From Nanobdellota archaeon (lineage in GTDB: Archaea > Nanobdellota > Nanobdellia > JAAOXT01): a DNA stretch of 42,414 nt. A program made the position numbers and the translations under genes. The notes under the pieces were generated by a model. It was not told where the DNA came from and did not search any database. It was given only the letters and a program-made list of their open reading frames with translations. The stretch covers positions 1 to 42,414 of the forward strand of contig JAAOXT010000010.1 in assembly GCA_018221045.1 (NCBI GenBank), in the 5' to 3' direction. Below, one piece after another: positions 27,106 to 36,273 of the stretch. The stretch's first letter is position 1. Every line of letters starts with the position of its first letter.

Positions 27106-27954
27106 TCATCCAAATAATCCGCTAAAAAAATTACTTATGCCTTCAAAAAAATTACTTACGGCATCTCCAACATTGGTCACAACGTTCATAACACTTTCCT
27201 GTTGCGGGGCAACGTATCCTTCCTGCCCTATCCCAGGACCAATCCCGGAATCGTTCCCGAACTCAGAGCTCGCGTCCATGCACTCAACGTCAACAACACA
27301 ATCCCAGCCCTCACCGGAAGCCCCCATTACAGGCTCGCCGTAACAGTGCTCGCAAGTCTTGCACGCTTCCTCTTTCTCGGTTACTTGCTCGTCGTTCAGG
27401 CAAGGCCCGGCGTACAAGTGAACACATTCTTGAGCGCACCTTTGACAAACATCGTTCCCGGTTTCTCCAGCTTGACTGCTCCCGCACATTATACTAGAAT
27501 CAACTTTTGCAACACAATCCCTTATACATTGCTCTTCCTCGTTCCGCGCTTCAGGCTCTGTAACCATCCCGCACTCATCCTCACATTTTTCCTTATTCTC
27601 TCTTTGGCATTGGAAATCAAATTCATCACAACCCCTCACGACACACGTCTGCATGCAAGCTTCTCCTTCATCTTCTGGTTCCGGAGGACCACTAGCATCC
27701 ACCCCGCATTGTTGCCCACATTTCTCGCTATTCGCGGCCATGCAAGTCATGTTATCCTGATCACAACCAACAGAAACACATGAATTCATACACTCAATTT
27801 CTTCATCGCTTGGACCCACCGTTTCCCCTCCACTAAATGCCTCGTCCATTCCTTCAGGCGGGCCTTGAGTGACTTTTCCCGTTAATTCAAAACCATTAAA
27901 CGCAAAAACTAGAATTGATAAAATGCTTAACCCGATTATCACACCTTTCTTCAC
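27106..27954 (-). CDS. Secreted Cys-rich repeat protein
   Basis: Signal-like N-terminus; repeated CxxxC...C...C...CxxxC modules; hydrophobic C-terminal tail NFFSGLFG. Confidence 0.75.
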   Translation of the reverse strand: MKKGVIIGLSILSILVFAFNGFELTGKVTQGPPEGMDEAFSGGETVGPSDEEIECMNSCVSVGCDQDNMTCMAANSEKCGQQCGVDASGPPEPEDEGEACMQTCVVRGCDEFDFQCQRENKEKCEDECGMVTEPEARNEEEQCIRDCVAKVDSSIMCGSSQAGETGNDVCQRCAQECVHLYAGPCLNDEQVTEKEEACKTCEHCYGEPVMGASGEGWDCVVDVECMDASSEFGNDSGIGPGIGQEGYVAPQQESVMNVVTNVGDAVSNFFEGISNFFSGLFG

Positions 27955-28020
27955 TTTAGTTTATTGGTAATCGGGCTTAATATAAAAAAGTTTTTCAATC
28001 ATTTTTATAGAATAAATTTT

Positions 28021-28548
28021 TTAATAGTTCCTTTTAACTCTGCCAACTAGTTTTTTTCCAAATTTTTTCAAAGTTTTTGGAATCTTATCCTTATGAGGTT
28101 TAACAGAATAATACATCCTCCCAAAAGCCTCAACAATTGAATCTTTTAAACCGGGAGGTTCACAAACATGACCCTCAACGCCACAATCAAGAATCTCTTC
28201 AAGGTTCTTGAAAGCATTTAAGGCTCGATGGTAGTGAGAACCGTCAGTGACTACGTGAACTTCATCAACATCCTTACTTTTTAATAATTTAAGAGTGCTG
28301 TCAGTGTTTTCTGAAGTCGTTGTAGGCTTTGCATCATAAAAAATCTCAACCCCATGTTTCTGAGTGTAGGATTCGAGAGCATCAATTAGTTCAGGATTAG
28401 TCTGATAAACGGACTCTCTATCAAAACCTGAAAGTATTAACTGCTCAGACCCAATCTCTCTGCAAACGTGAAGAGCTGTCTTAATCCTCTTAACAGTTTT
28501 GCTCAGTGAAGGACCTGAAAGCGACACAACATAATCCATTTTAACCAC
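28021..28548 (-). CDS. YdcF/SanA-like DUF218-family protein
   Basis: 'KPTTTSENTDSTLKLL' and 'VHVVTDGSHYHRALNAF' resemble DUF218 motifs. Confidence 0.65.
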   Translation of the reverse strand: MVKMDYVVSLSGPSLSKTVKRIKTALHVCREIGSEQLILSGFDRESVYQTNPELIDALESYTQKHGVEIFYDAKPTTTSENTDSTLKLLKSKDVDEVHVVTDGSHYHRALNAFKNLEEILDCGVEGHVCEPPGLKDSIVEAFGRMYYSVKPHKDKIPKTLKKFGKKLVGRVKRNY

Positions 28549-28647
28549 TATTAAGTAGTAATATTTTGGTGTTTATAAACGTTTGTCCTCACATTTTTTA
28601 TACCAAAATTCTTAAAAAACAATACAGTTCAAATGAAGTCATTAATT

Positions 28648-28776
28648 GTCGGAGTAGCTCAGGGGTGGAGCGCTGCGCTCATAAACCAAGAACAGTTTGT
28701 GAGAGCTGACCCTTTCAATGAAGGGGATGACTTGGGTGCATCGCAGAGGTCCGGGGTTCGAGACCCCGCTCCGACA
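28648..28776 (+). tRNA. tRNA with CAT anticodon (elongator Met, or possibly Ile2) containing a ~57-nt intron
   Basis: Acceptor GTCGGAG/CTCCGAC, anticodon stem CTGCG/CGCAG with CTCATAA, intron ~28685-28741, TPC arm CGGGGTTCGAGACCCCG. Confidence 0.9.
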
Positions 28777-28817
28777 CTAAAGTTTAATAAATTCTAATAA
28801 CCACAAACTAATCTGCA

Positions 28818-29928
28818 GTGAAGGTAACCCCTTGGGAAGTAAGCGGAAGAATGGATTACTCTAAGTTAATCAAGGATTTTGGAACGTCAAAAGTGACGCG
28901 CCAACTCCTAAAAAGAATGGAAAAGCTTGCCGGAAGTTTGCATTTCATGCTCAGCCGAAACGTGTTCTTCAGCCACAGGGATTTAAACTGGTTGCTGGAT
29001 AAGTACGAGAACGGAGAAAAATTTTACTTATACACGGGCAGGGGTCCGAGCGGCGACACGCACATCGGCCACCTCTTAACATGGGTTCTGACCAAATGGT
29101 TGCAGGACAAGTTCAAATCTAAAGTAATTTTTCAAATAACTGATGACGAAAAATTTTTGTTCAACGAAAAACTTCCATTAGAAGACGCTCACGGCTACGC
29201 GATGAACAACGCGTTGGACTTCATAGCCTTAGGATTCAAGCCTAAGAACACTGAAATAATTATTGACACGGATTACTCCGGAACGCTCTACCCCCTCGCT
29301 CTTCCCGTTGCTAAAAATTACTGCGTCAACGGTTAAAGCAGCGTTCGGGCTCAAAGACTCGGACAATGTGGGCAGATATTTTTACACGAGCGTGCAAGCA
29401 GTGCCAGCAATCCTGGAAAGCGTTAGGCAAGGCAAAAACGTTCCGTGCCTGATACCTCACGGCATCGACCAAGACCCTCATTTTCGGGTGTCCAGAGACG
29501 TTTTCCCAAAACTCGGTTACTATAAGCCCGCAGCCATTCACTCAGTGTTCCTGCCCGGACTGAAAGGCGTTGATTCAAAAATGAGTTCAAGCAATCCTAA
29601 CTCAACAGTGTTCACAACTGAAGACCCTGCAGGCATTCGCAAAAAAATCATGAAGCACGCTTTCAGCGGGGGCCAGCCGTCACTAAAAGAGCAGAGGGAA
29701 AAAGGAGCTGACTTGAGCGTGGACATCAGTTACCAGTGGCTGTACATGTTCTTCGAATCCAGCGACAAAAAAATCAAGAAAATCGGGGAAGATTACTCTA
29801 ATGGAAGCATGACGACCGGCGAGATAAAAAATTATTTGGCGGACAAGATTGAAAAATTCCTTGTAAAGCACCAGAAGGAACGGGAAAAAGCCCGAAAAAA
29901 CTTACACAAATACTTCCCAAAAAAGTAA
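28818..29928 (+). CDS. trpS: Tryptophanyl-tRNA synthetase, reading frame interrupted (28818..29336 and 29263..29928)
   Basis: GTG start with 'VTPWEVSGRMDYSKLIKDFGT', 'GPSGDTHIGHLL', then in another frame 'ITASTVKAAFGLKDSDNVG...LIPHGIDQDPHFRVSRDV...GVDSKMSSS'. Confidence 0.9.
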
Positions 29929-30027
29929 TCGAAGAATTCTCCACTAATGAAAGAACAGTTAAACAAAGAAATTCCCCTCGCTAAGAGAACAAGTTCTAAA
30001 CGGGTTTTTTTCATCCAATAAAGAAAG

Positions 30028-30384
30028 TCACGCGCCCTGAGCTAATAATTCCAACTGGTCTTCAGTTATTATTTGACCCACGTTGAAAATCATTCTTGTC
30101 GTAAGAATAACTCTCGCGCCACGAATCTTCTTATAATCCTTCAACAATTTTTGAATGTTAGCGTCCTTCTGAAGTTTTTCCGCCTCCTTAAACTTACCAA
30201 CCGCCAAAAGTTTTCTGATTTTTGGCTCAATTTTTTGCTGAGCTTTAACAAGTTTGTGCCATACCAAAGCTTTCTTCTTAGCATTCTTCTCGCTCAAATG
30301 CTCCAACGTCATAGTAATCATATTGTTTCCTTGCTCGAAACCAGCTGCTTTCACGAAATAAACTTTATCATCAAAAATCCACAT
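30028..30384 (-). CDS. Hypothetical protein (118 aa)
   Basis: ORF with ATG start; no family recognised. Confidence 0.6.
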   Translation of the reverse strand: MWIFDDKVYFVKAAGFEQGNNMITMTLEHLSEKNAKKKALVWHKLVKAQQKIEPKIRKLLAVGKFKEAEKLQKDANIQKLLKDYKKIRGARVILTTRMIFNVGQIITEDQLELLAQGA

Positions 30385-30474
30385 AACCTAAACTAATTGG
30401 GTGTTCAACTTAAAATAATTTTCTCATAACCCTAAGAACTTATTTAAACAATAAAAAACCTGAATAAGATTGAT

Positions 30475-31359
30475 ATGCGAACAGCAACGTTCTTGATGAT
30501 TATACTGCTCCTAACCCCTAGCGTTCTTGCTCAGAACCAAACAACAGAACAAAATGGTTCGTCAACGCAAATAAACGCGACCGTCATGACTAGACAATCA
30601 AATGCGACCAATAACCAAACGGTTACAAGACAGAACGCTTCTTCAGGGGAACGAAACATGATTCAAACAGTTTCTGTTGTTGCGAACACTGGAGAAAGCA
30701 CGCAACTAATTACCGCCAAAGCTGTGCAAATAAAAGAACAGGCAAGAGTTCTAATAAGTTCGAACGCGAGTCAAGGAGAAATGCTTCAAGTAAGAGAAGA
30801 GATTAGGCAAAGAATCAATGAAAGCTTAATCATAGCCAACATGACAAGCCAGGAAGTCAAAGCGCTCGTGCAAGAAAGAGTTGTGCAAAGAACTCAAATC
30901 ATCAAAACCTCACTGGTCAACAACACCAGCAAACCCTTGCCCAGAGTTATGCATACAGCAACACTTGTTGAATACATCAGGAACTTGAAAGACGTTTCGG
31001 AACTAAACCAGTCCGGCATTGGAAAAAACGTCTCCCAAATCGCCGTGCAAATGAACGCTTCAATTCAAAGAATAGAGCAAGCAGAGCAGAACATTCAAGC
31101 TCAAGGAATCGGAGTAGCAATACGAAACTTCTTCTTCGGCGGGGACAAAACAAGCGCGAACCAATTACTGGAAGAAACAAACCAGACAAGAATCCGGCTT
31201 CAAAAAATTGAAGAACTGAAAAACCAGTCCCAAGACCCTGAAATAAGAGCAATGCTTCAGGAACAAATCGAAGGCATGAACCAAACAGTTCAAAAAATGG
31301 AATTGTTAGCGGTTCAAGAAAAAGCTAAAAAAGGAATATTCAGCTTCCTATTCGGATAA
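30475..31359 (+). CDS. Secreted Asn/Gln-rich protein with helical repeats and C-terminal FSFLFG tail
   Basis: Signal peptide MRTATFLMIILLLTPSVLAQ; many NxT/S sequons. Confidence 0.75.
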   Translation: MRTATFLMIILLLTPSVLAQNQTTEQNGSSTQINATVMTRQSNATNNQTVTRQNASSGERNMIQTVSVVANTGESTQLITAKAVQIKEQARVLISSNASQGEMLQVREEIRQRINESLIIANMTSQEVKALVQERVVQRTQIIKTSLVNNTSKPLPRVMHTATLVEYIRNLKDVSELNQSGIGKNVSQIAVQMNASIQRIEQAEQNIQAQGIGVAIRNFFFGGDKTSANQLLEETNQTRIRLQKIEELKNQSQDPEIRAMLQEQIEGMNQTVQKMELLAVQEKAKKGIFSFLFG

Positions 31360-31421
31360 AACTTTATTTAATCTTTTTTTAAATAAACTCTTTTATAGCC
31401 TAAAACACTAAAGAAGTTCTC

Positions 31422-32150
31422 GTGAAAAAAAAGATTGTTTACGCTAATGAAGAAGGAATCTTCCTGCACGTCCCTTGGCTCAAAGACTTACTAATCAAGA
31501 AGCAGAACTTCGTTTTGGATTTGTGCATGCATGAAGACACGATTATCGAAGCGAATTATGATGGAAGGATTTGGGATGTAATAGAAAACAAAGTTGTGGC
31601 TAAAAGAAGCCAGATTTACGATGCTTTATCTGTCGGATCTCATAATGGCGTTCTATATGATGGGAGTTATTACGGGAAGATAAGAGAAACTCTAAGCGGA
31701 AGATTGGTTGATAAAATATTGGACGAATATGGGTGTTACCGACCAGTTCACTCTTTTGCAAGTCATGAAGGAAAATTTTACGCTTCCGCGTCCAATGGTG
31801 TTTACGAAATTCGCGAAGGCCTAGATAGCGAGTTAATCACTAAAAGAAATTGGGTTTTATCAGTTTGCAGTCATGGAGGAAAACTTTACGATGCGGGAAG
31901 GCATGGCGTGGCAGATACCTTAACCGGCGAAGAAATCTTCAATCTTGGGAGAACTCTTCCAATGCATTGGGATCAAAAACAAGTAAACGATTTAATCTCG
32001 CATAAAGGAAAACTTATGCATGTTTTTGAAGGAAAACTTTATGATACTTTCAAAAACAAAAGAATCAGAGGTCCTGACAAGATAACACGCGGCGTTTGCT
32101 CTATTGATGAACACATTGTTAAAAGATTGAAGGAAGAGGTTTTTAAATGA
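31422..32150 (+). CDS. Repeat protein, probable beta-propeller-like (242 aa)
   Basis: Repeated 'SHxGxLYDxxxxGxxxDT' units; GTG start. Confidence 0.65.
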   Translation: MKKKIVYANEEGIFLHVPWLKDLLIKKQNFVLDLCMHEDTIIEANYDGRIWDVIENKVVAKRSQIYDALSVGSHNGVLYDGSYYGKIRETLSGRLVDKILDEYGCYRPVHSFASHEGKFYASASNGVYEIREGLDSELITKRNWVLSVCSHGGKLYDAGRHGVADTLTGEEIFNLGRTLPMHWDQKQVNDLISHKGKLMHVFEGKLYDTFKNKRIRGPDKITRGVCSIDEHIVKRLKEEVFK

Positions 32151-32195
32151 ACCACAAACTTTTTTAAAACCGATTTTTAAAGTTCTCCTTTATTA

Positions 32196-33239
32196 ATGAA
32201 AGTCAAACCCCTTCTTAAGAGCTGGGCGTTAAGCACCACACGAAACCTCACACAATTTTTAGTTGGACTAGCGCTCTACGTTTCCATATTCCTAAAAATA
32301 AATCCTTTCAACTTGGTTTTCGGGTTAGCAAGTTTTATGATAACTTACCTAGCAGTATACCTTTTCAACGATTTGATGGACTTCAAAGAGGATAAAATAA
32401 AGGTCAAAGAGCTTAAAGAAAAAGGAAGGTACAAACCATTAGTCTTCGGGCACATGTCCCAGAACGACGCTGTCAGCTTAATGTTCTTGTTACTAATTAT
32501 TGGATTGGTTTTAGCGTCATTCGTCAACTTCGTGTTCGCAACAATCTTATTTGTCTCCCTCTTCATGAACTTTTTTTACTCTTCAAACTGGTTCAAATTC
32601 AGGAAAACCTCTTGGAAGTTATCAATAGTCATGCTGATAGCGCAAGCCTCAAAGTACAGCCTCGGCTGGTTCAGCCAAACAGAACAATTCAACATGTTTC
32701 CTTTCTGGCCCATAATGATGCTTTCCCTTGTTTACATATTCTTCCTCTTATTGTACAAAGCAGGAGGCAATTACATTAGCGTCAAAGAATTAAAAAAAGT
32801 TAAACGGCGCGGCAAAAAAATGGTTATAGTAGTTATCATATTATTAGTCATATCCTTTATCATAACCTTATCCCTATACTCTCTAGAAATACCTTTATTC
32901 ATCGCAATTCTTGCCGGAGCATTATCCCTTCTCGTATCAAAAAAAGTTGGTTTTGATAAAAAAGTTGAATCACAAAACGTGATTGTAGGGTTAATAGGAA
33001 TAATATTCGTGCTCTCAATTCTTTTATTCGCCCTGAACCCGAAATTATCCTTAGAAAGTGAACGCGTAGAAACCTTCTCAGAATCGTTAAGACAAAACAT
33101 GAGTCAAGTTTTCTTACAGAACAGCGAACTCCTCTGGGATATGATAACTCGTCCACAAGACTACTCGGAATTCAATGTTTCAGTCATAACCAGTTTAAAA
33201 GAACTTGAAATAAATGTTTCATCGCTTAATATTGGTTGA
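32196..33239 (+). CDS. UbiA-like prenyltransferase-family membrane protein
   Basis: Multi-TM with 'NDLMDFKED' (NDxxDxxxD) and 'GRYKPLVFGHMS'. Confidence 0.72.
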   Translation: MKVKPLLKSWALSTTRNLTQFLVGLALYVSIFLKINPFNLVFGLASFMITYLAVYLFNDLMDFKEDKIKVKELKEKGRYKPLVFGHMSQNDAVSLMFLLLIIGLVLASFVNFVFATILFVSLFMNFFYSSNWFKFRKTSWKLSIVMLIAQASKYSLGWFSQTEQFNMFPFWPIMMLSLVYIFFLLLYKAGGNYISVKELKKVKRRGKKMVIVVIILLVISFIITLSLYSLEIPLFIAILAGALSLLVSKKVGFDKKVESQNVIVGLIGIIFVLSILLFALNPKLSLESERVETFSESLRQNMSQVFLQNSELLWDMITRPQDYSEFNVSVITSLKELEINVSSLNIG

Positions 33240-33271
33240 AAAGATTAATAAAACGAAAACAATTAAAAGGG

Positions 33272-34399
33272 ATGACTATGAGAAAAAGCGTTCTGTTTTT
33301 GGTCTTATTCCTATTTCCTTCTGCTCTTGGCATGACCATGACCTTAGTCACTCCTGACTCATACCCATTACAATCAAATGAAGCACTAACGCTCTCCATA
33401 ACTTATTACAATGAGAGATCCTCAACCGTGGAGGATTTGAGCATAGGGTTAACTGTTGACTACCCTTTCAAAACAGTTAACGGAGAAACTTACACTCGAG
33501 TCATTGGACAACTAAAAGGTCTTGAGAGCACCACCCAAAACTACAGAGTGATCACTTATGATAACGTGCCTTCAAATGATTACAACCTAAAGCCTTTCTG
33601 GTGCATTGGAACTTGCTCCACTAAAGTATCTGACAATGTTCAAATAAGGTTCAGTGGAGAACAAAAACTCCAAATGATAAGTTACTCTTTCAGCAACGAT
33701 GAATTATCCCCCTCCCAAGAAACTAATTTTACGATAGAACTAAAAAATTTTGGAACAGGAAAAGCTAGAGATGTGATAATCAACGTGTCCAACGGCCAAG
33801 ATGGAGTCATCCCCTTCATTTTCAAAGATAAGCCCAACTATTATTATCTTGGAGACATTGACGCAGGAAAAACAGAATCAGTGACTTTTAACGTAAGAAT
33901 CAGCAAAGACCTTAATCCAGGGGTTTACGCGATACCCGTACAAGTCAAGAGTGACGGCGAAACCACCAACGTCGGCGACCTAAACTTCGAGATATTCAAC
34001 CAAGCTGACATTAGGATAGCTGTTATTGAAACAGACCCTAGCCTGCCAATTGAAGGCCAAGCCTATTCTTTGCTCGTAACATTGGAAAACGTTGGGCAAG
34101 GAAAAGCTCGCTCAACCAAAGCCACACTACTAGGAAACATGATAGGCGATACTTCAAGCTATATAGGCGTGCTAGAAAAAGATGATAGTGACGTCGCCTT
34201 ATTCGAAATACTGCCTGGCAGCGATAAAATCTTTCAGATAGAAATCTCTTACGAAGACGACTTAGGACAACACACCTTTACCAGGGAAACCACCATTAAA
34301 TTAGAACAAGGCGAACGAACAAATTACGCGCCAATAATTCTTCTATTCTTCGTCATCGGAATCGCTTACTTTTTTTGGAAGAGAAAAAAAAGGAAGTGA
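33272..34399 (+). CDS. Secreted surface protein with COG1361-like beta-sandwich domains and C-terminal TM anchor
   Basis: Signal peptide after MTMRKSVLFLVLFLFPSALG; repeated 'NFGTGKARDVIINVSN...GDIDAGKTESVTFNVRISKDLNPGVYAIPVQV'; C-terminal TM plus KRKKRK; start moved from 33236. Confidence 0.75.
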   Translation: MTMRKSVLFLVLFLFPSALGMTMTLVTPDSYPLQSNEALTLSITYYNERSSTVEDLSIGLTVDYPFKTVNGETYTRVIGQLKGLESTTQNYRVITYDNVPSNDYNLKPFWCIGTCSTKVSDNVQIRFSGEQKLQMISYSFSNDELSPSQETNFTIELKNFGTGKARDVIINVSNGQDGVIPFIFKDKPNYYYLGDIDAGKTESVTFNVRISKDLNPGVYAIPVQVKSDGETTNVGDLNFEIFNQADIRIAVIETDPSLPIEGQAYSLLVTLENVGQGKARSTKATLLGNMIGDTSSYIGVLEKDDSDVALFEILPGSDKIFQIEISYEDDLGQHTFTRETTIKLEQGERTNYAPIILLFFVIGIAYFFWKRKKRK

Positions 34400-34405
34400 T
34401 AAGAC

Positions 34406-35560
34406 TTGTTGTACGCTTTAGCAATAAAAAATTTGTTAAGAAGAAAAAGCAGGACTTTAATATCCATTCTGGGCATCGCCATAGGGATCGCGATGATCGT
34501 CTCGCTCGTGTCAATCAGTGAAGGCATCCAATCCACCGTACAGGATTCCATCTCAAAAATCCAAGGAATTTCAGTCATGCAAAAAGGCGCCATAGACCAA
34601 ATATTATCAAGCGTTGACGAAAGCTACGCTGATAAGATATCTCAATTGAGAGGGGTTAGGGCAGTATCTCCAGAAGTGTTTGCAATGGCTTCAACCGTTG
34701 AAGGTAGGGAAATCGTGTTCCGAATGGGGGCTGGACCTCCTGGCGTGGTGATAGGAATTTACCCTAAGACTTATGAGGACTTAAAAAGCGCTGGTTACAC
34801 GACTAACATTATTGAAGGACGCTTCTTCAAAAGCGACTCTGAAAAAAGCAAGGTCGTAATAGGAAAAAACATTGCGAGTAAATACAATAAAAGAGTCAAC
34901 CAAAGATTAAGGATTGACGGGGAAAGTTTCAAGATAATAGGTGTTTTCGAATCCGGTTCCAACATGATTGATAACTTTATTGTAATGCACATTGATGACG
35001 CAAGAGACTTGTTCAACCTTCCGGAGAACTCAGTTAATTCTTTCATGGTTGATCCATCCAACCCAGCTCAATCCGATGAACTAGCAAAATACATTAACCG
35101 AAAATTCAGCAAGCTCCACGCCAGCACCAGTCAAGAATTCGCCAAACAATTTGGGGAAACCTTCTCAGTTATATCTCTCTTTACCCTTGCGGTTTCCAGC
35201 GTCGCAGCAATCGTGGGAGGGCTTGGAATCGCTAATACCATGCTCATGAGCGTTATAGAACGCACTAAAGAGATTGGTGTGCTAAAAAGTGTGGGCTGGT
35301 ACTCTTCAGACGTACTTAAACTCATACTCTTCGAGTCAATAATGATAAGCGTGATTGGACTAATAGTTGGGGTGGGGATAGGATCATTCGTAGCCCTTTA
35401 CATTTTTCCAACATTCATGAACATGCCTGCGTTGATCAACCTTGAACTCCTATTATTAGCTACAGGCTTCTCCATTGGTCTAGGCCTGCTCGGAGGGATA
35501 TACCCTGCCTACAAAGCAGCGAACATGAGCCCGTTAGAAGCTTTCCGAGGTGGCGATTAA
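34406..35560 (+). CDS. ABC transporter permease (MacB/FtsX-like)
   Basis: 'ALAIKNLLRRKSRTLISILGIAIGIAMIVSLVSISEG', C-terminal 'GLGIANTMLMSVIERTKEIGVLKSVG' and 'YPAYKAANMSPLEAFRGG'; TTG start. Confidence 0.93.
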   Translation: MLYALAIKNLLRRKSRTLISILGIAIGIAMIVSLVSISEGIQSTVQDSISKIQGISVMQKGAIDQILSSVDESYADKISQLRGVRAVSPEVFAMASTVEGREIVFRMGAGPPGVVIGIYPKTYEDLKSAGYTTNIIEGRFFKSDSEKSKVVIGKNIASKYNKRVNQRLRIDGESFKIIGVFESGSNMIDNFIVMHIDDARDLFNLPENSVNSFMVDPSNPAQSDELAKYINRKFSKLHASTSQEFAKQFGETFSVISLFTLAVSSVAAIVGGLGIANTMLMSVIERTKEIGVLKSVGWYSSDVLKLILFESIMISVIGLIVGVGIGSFVALYIFPTFMNMPALINLELLLLATGFSIGLGLLGGIYPAYKAANMSPLEAFRGGD

Positions 35561-36271
35561 ATGACTCACATTGAACTGAAAAACCTTTGCAAAGATTTCG
35601 TGTTAGGCAATCAAGTCATTCACGCCCTTAAAGACGTGAACCTAAAAATCAAAAGAGGAGAGTTCGTGAGCGTGGTTGGTCCAAGCGGTTCTGGAAAAAG
35701 CACTTTTTTAAACATGGTTGGGGCGATTGAAAAACCTAGCAAAGGTGCGATGATTATTGATAAAGAAAACATTGTTGATTACGATGACAGAGAGAGCAGT
35801 GATTTTCGCAGGGAAAAAATCGGTTTCATATTTCAGACATTTAACTTATTGCACGACCTCACCGCCAGAGAAAACATTTTAATTCCCACCGTGCCAGACG
35901 GTATACCAGACCACGCTAACAAAAGAGCGATAAAATTATTGGAGCAAATGGATATGGCGGACAGGGCAAGTCATAAGCCAATGGAATTATCTGGAGGGCA
36001 ACAGCAAAGAGTTGCTATAGCTCGAGCGTTGATTAACGAGCCGGAAATAATTTTAGCAGACGAGCCGACAGGCGAGCTCGACCATAAAAGCGGCAACACG
36101 ATAATTGAATTGATGAAGAAGTTGAATCGCTCAGAGAAAGTGACTGTCATCCTGGTAACTCATGACTTAAAAGTCGCTAAAATGGCTGACCGCATCATCC
36201 TTTTAGATGACGGAAAAGTGGTTTTGGACAAGCCTTCCAACAGGGTGAACATCAAAGACCTGATTATATGA
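35561..36271 (+). CDS. ABC transporter ATP-binding protein (LolD/MacB type)
   Basis: Walker A 'GPSGSGKST', signature '[15 protein letters not shown]', Walker B '[12 protein letters not shown]'. Confidence 0.97.
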   Translation: MTHIELKNLCKDFVLGNQVIHALKDVNLKIKRGEFVSVVGPSGSGKSTFLNMVGAIEKPSKGAMIIDKENIVDYDDRESSDFRREKIGFIFQTFNLLHDLTARENILIPTVPDGIPDHANKRAIKLLEQMDMADRASHKPMELSGGQQQRVAIARALINEPEIILADEPTGELDHKSGNTIIELMKKLNRSEKVTVILVTHDLKVAKMADRIILLDDGKVVLDKPSNRVNIKDLII

Positions 36272-36273
36272 CT

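Noticed and set aside
27202-27783. 193-aa plus-strand ORF
   Set aside because: Lies antisense to the convincing signal-peptide Cys-rich gene 27106..27954; looks like a shadow ORF.
28685-28741. Possible C/D-box guide RNA within the tRNA-Met intron (CTGA and ATGA-like strings)
   Set aside because: No proper RTGATGA box C at the right spacing; only short chance matches.
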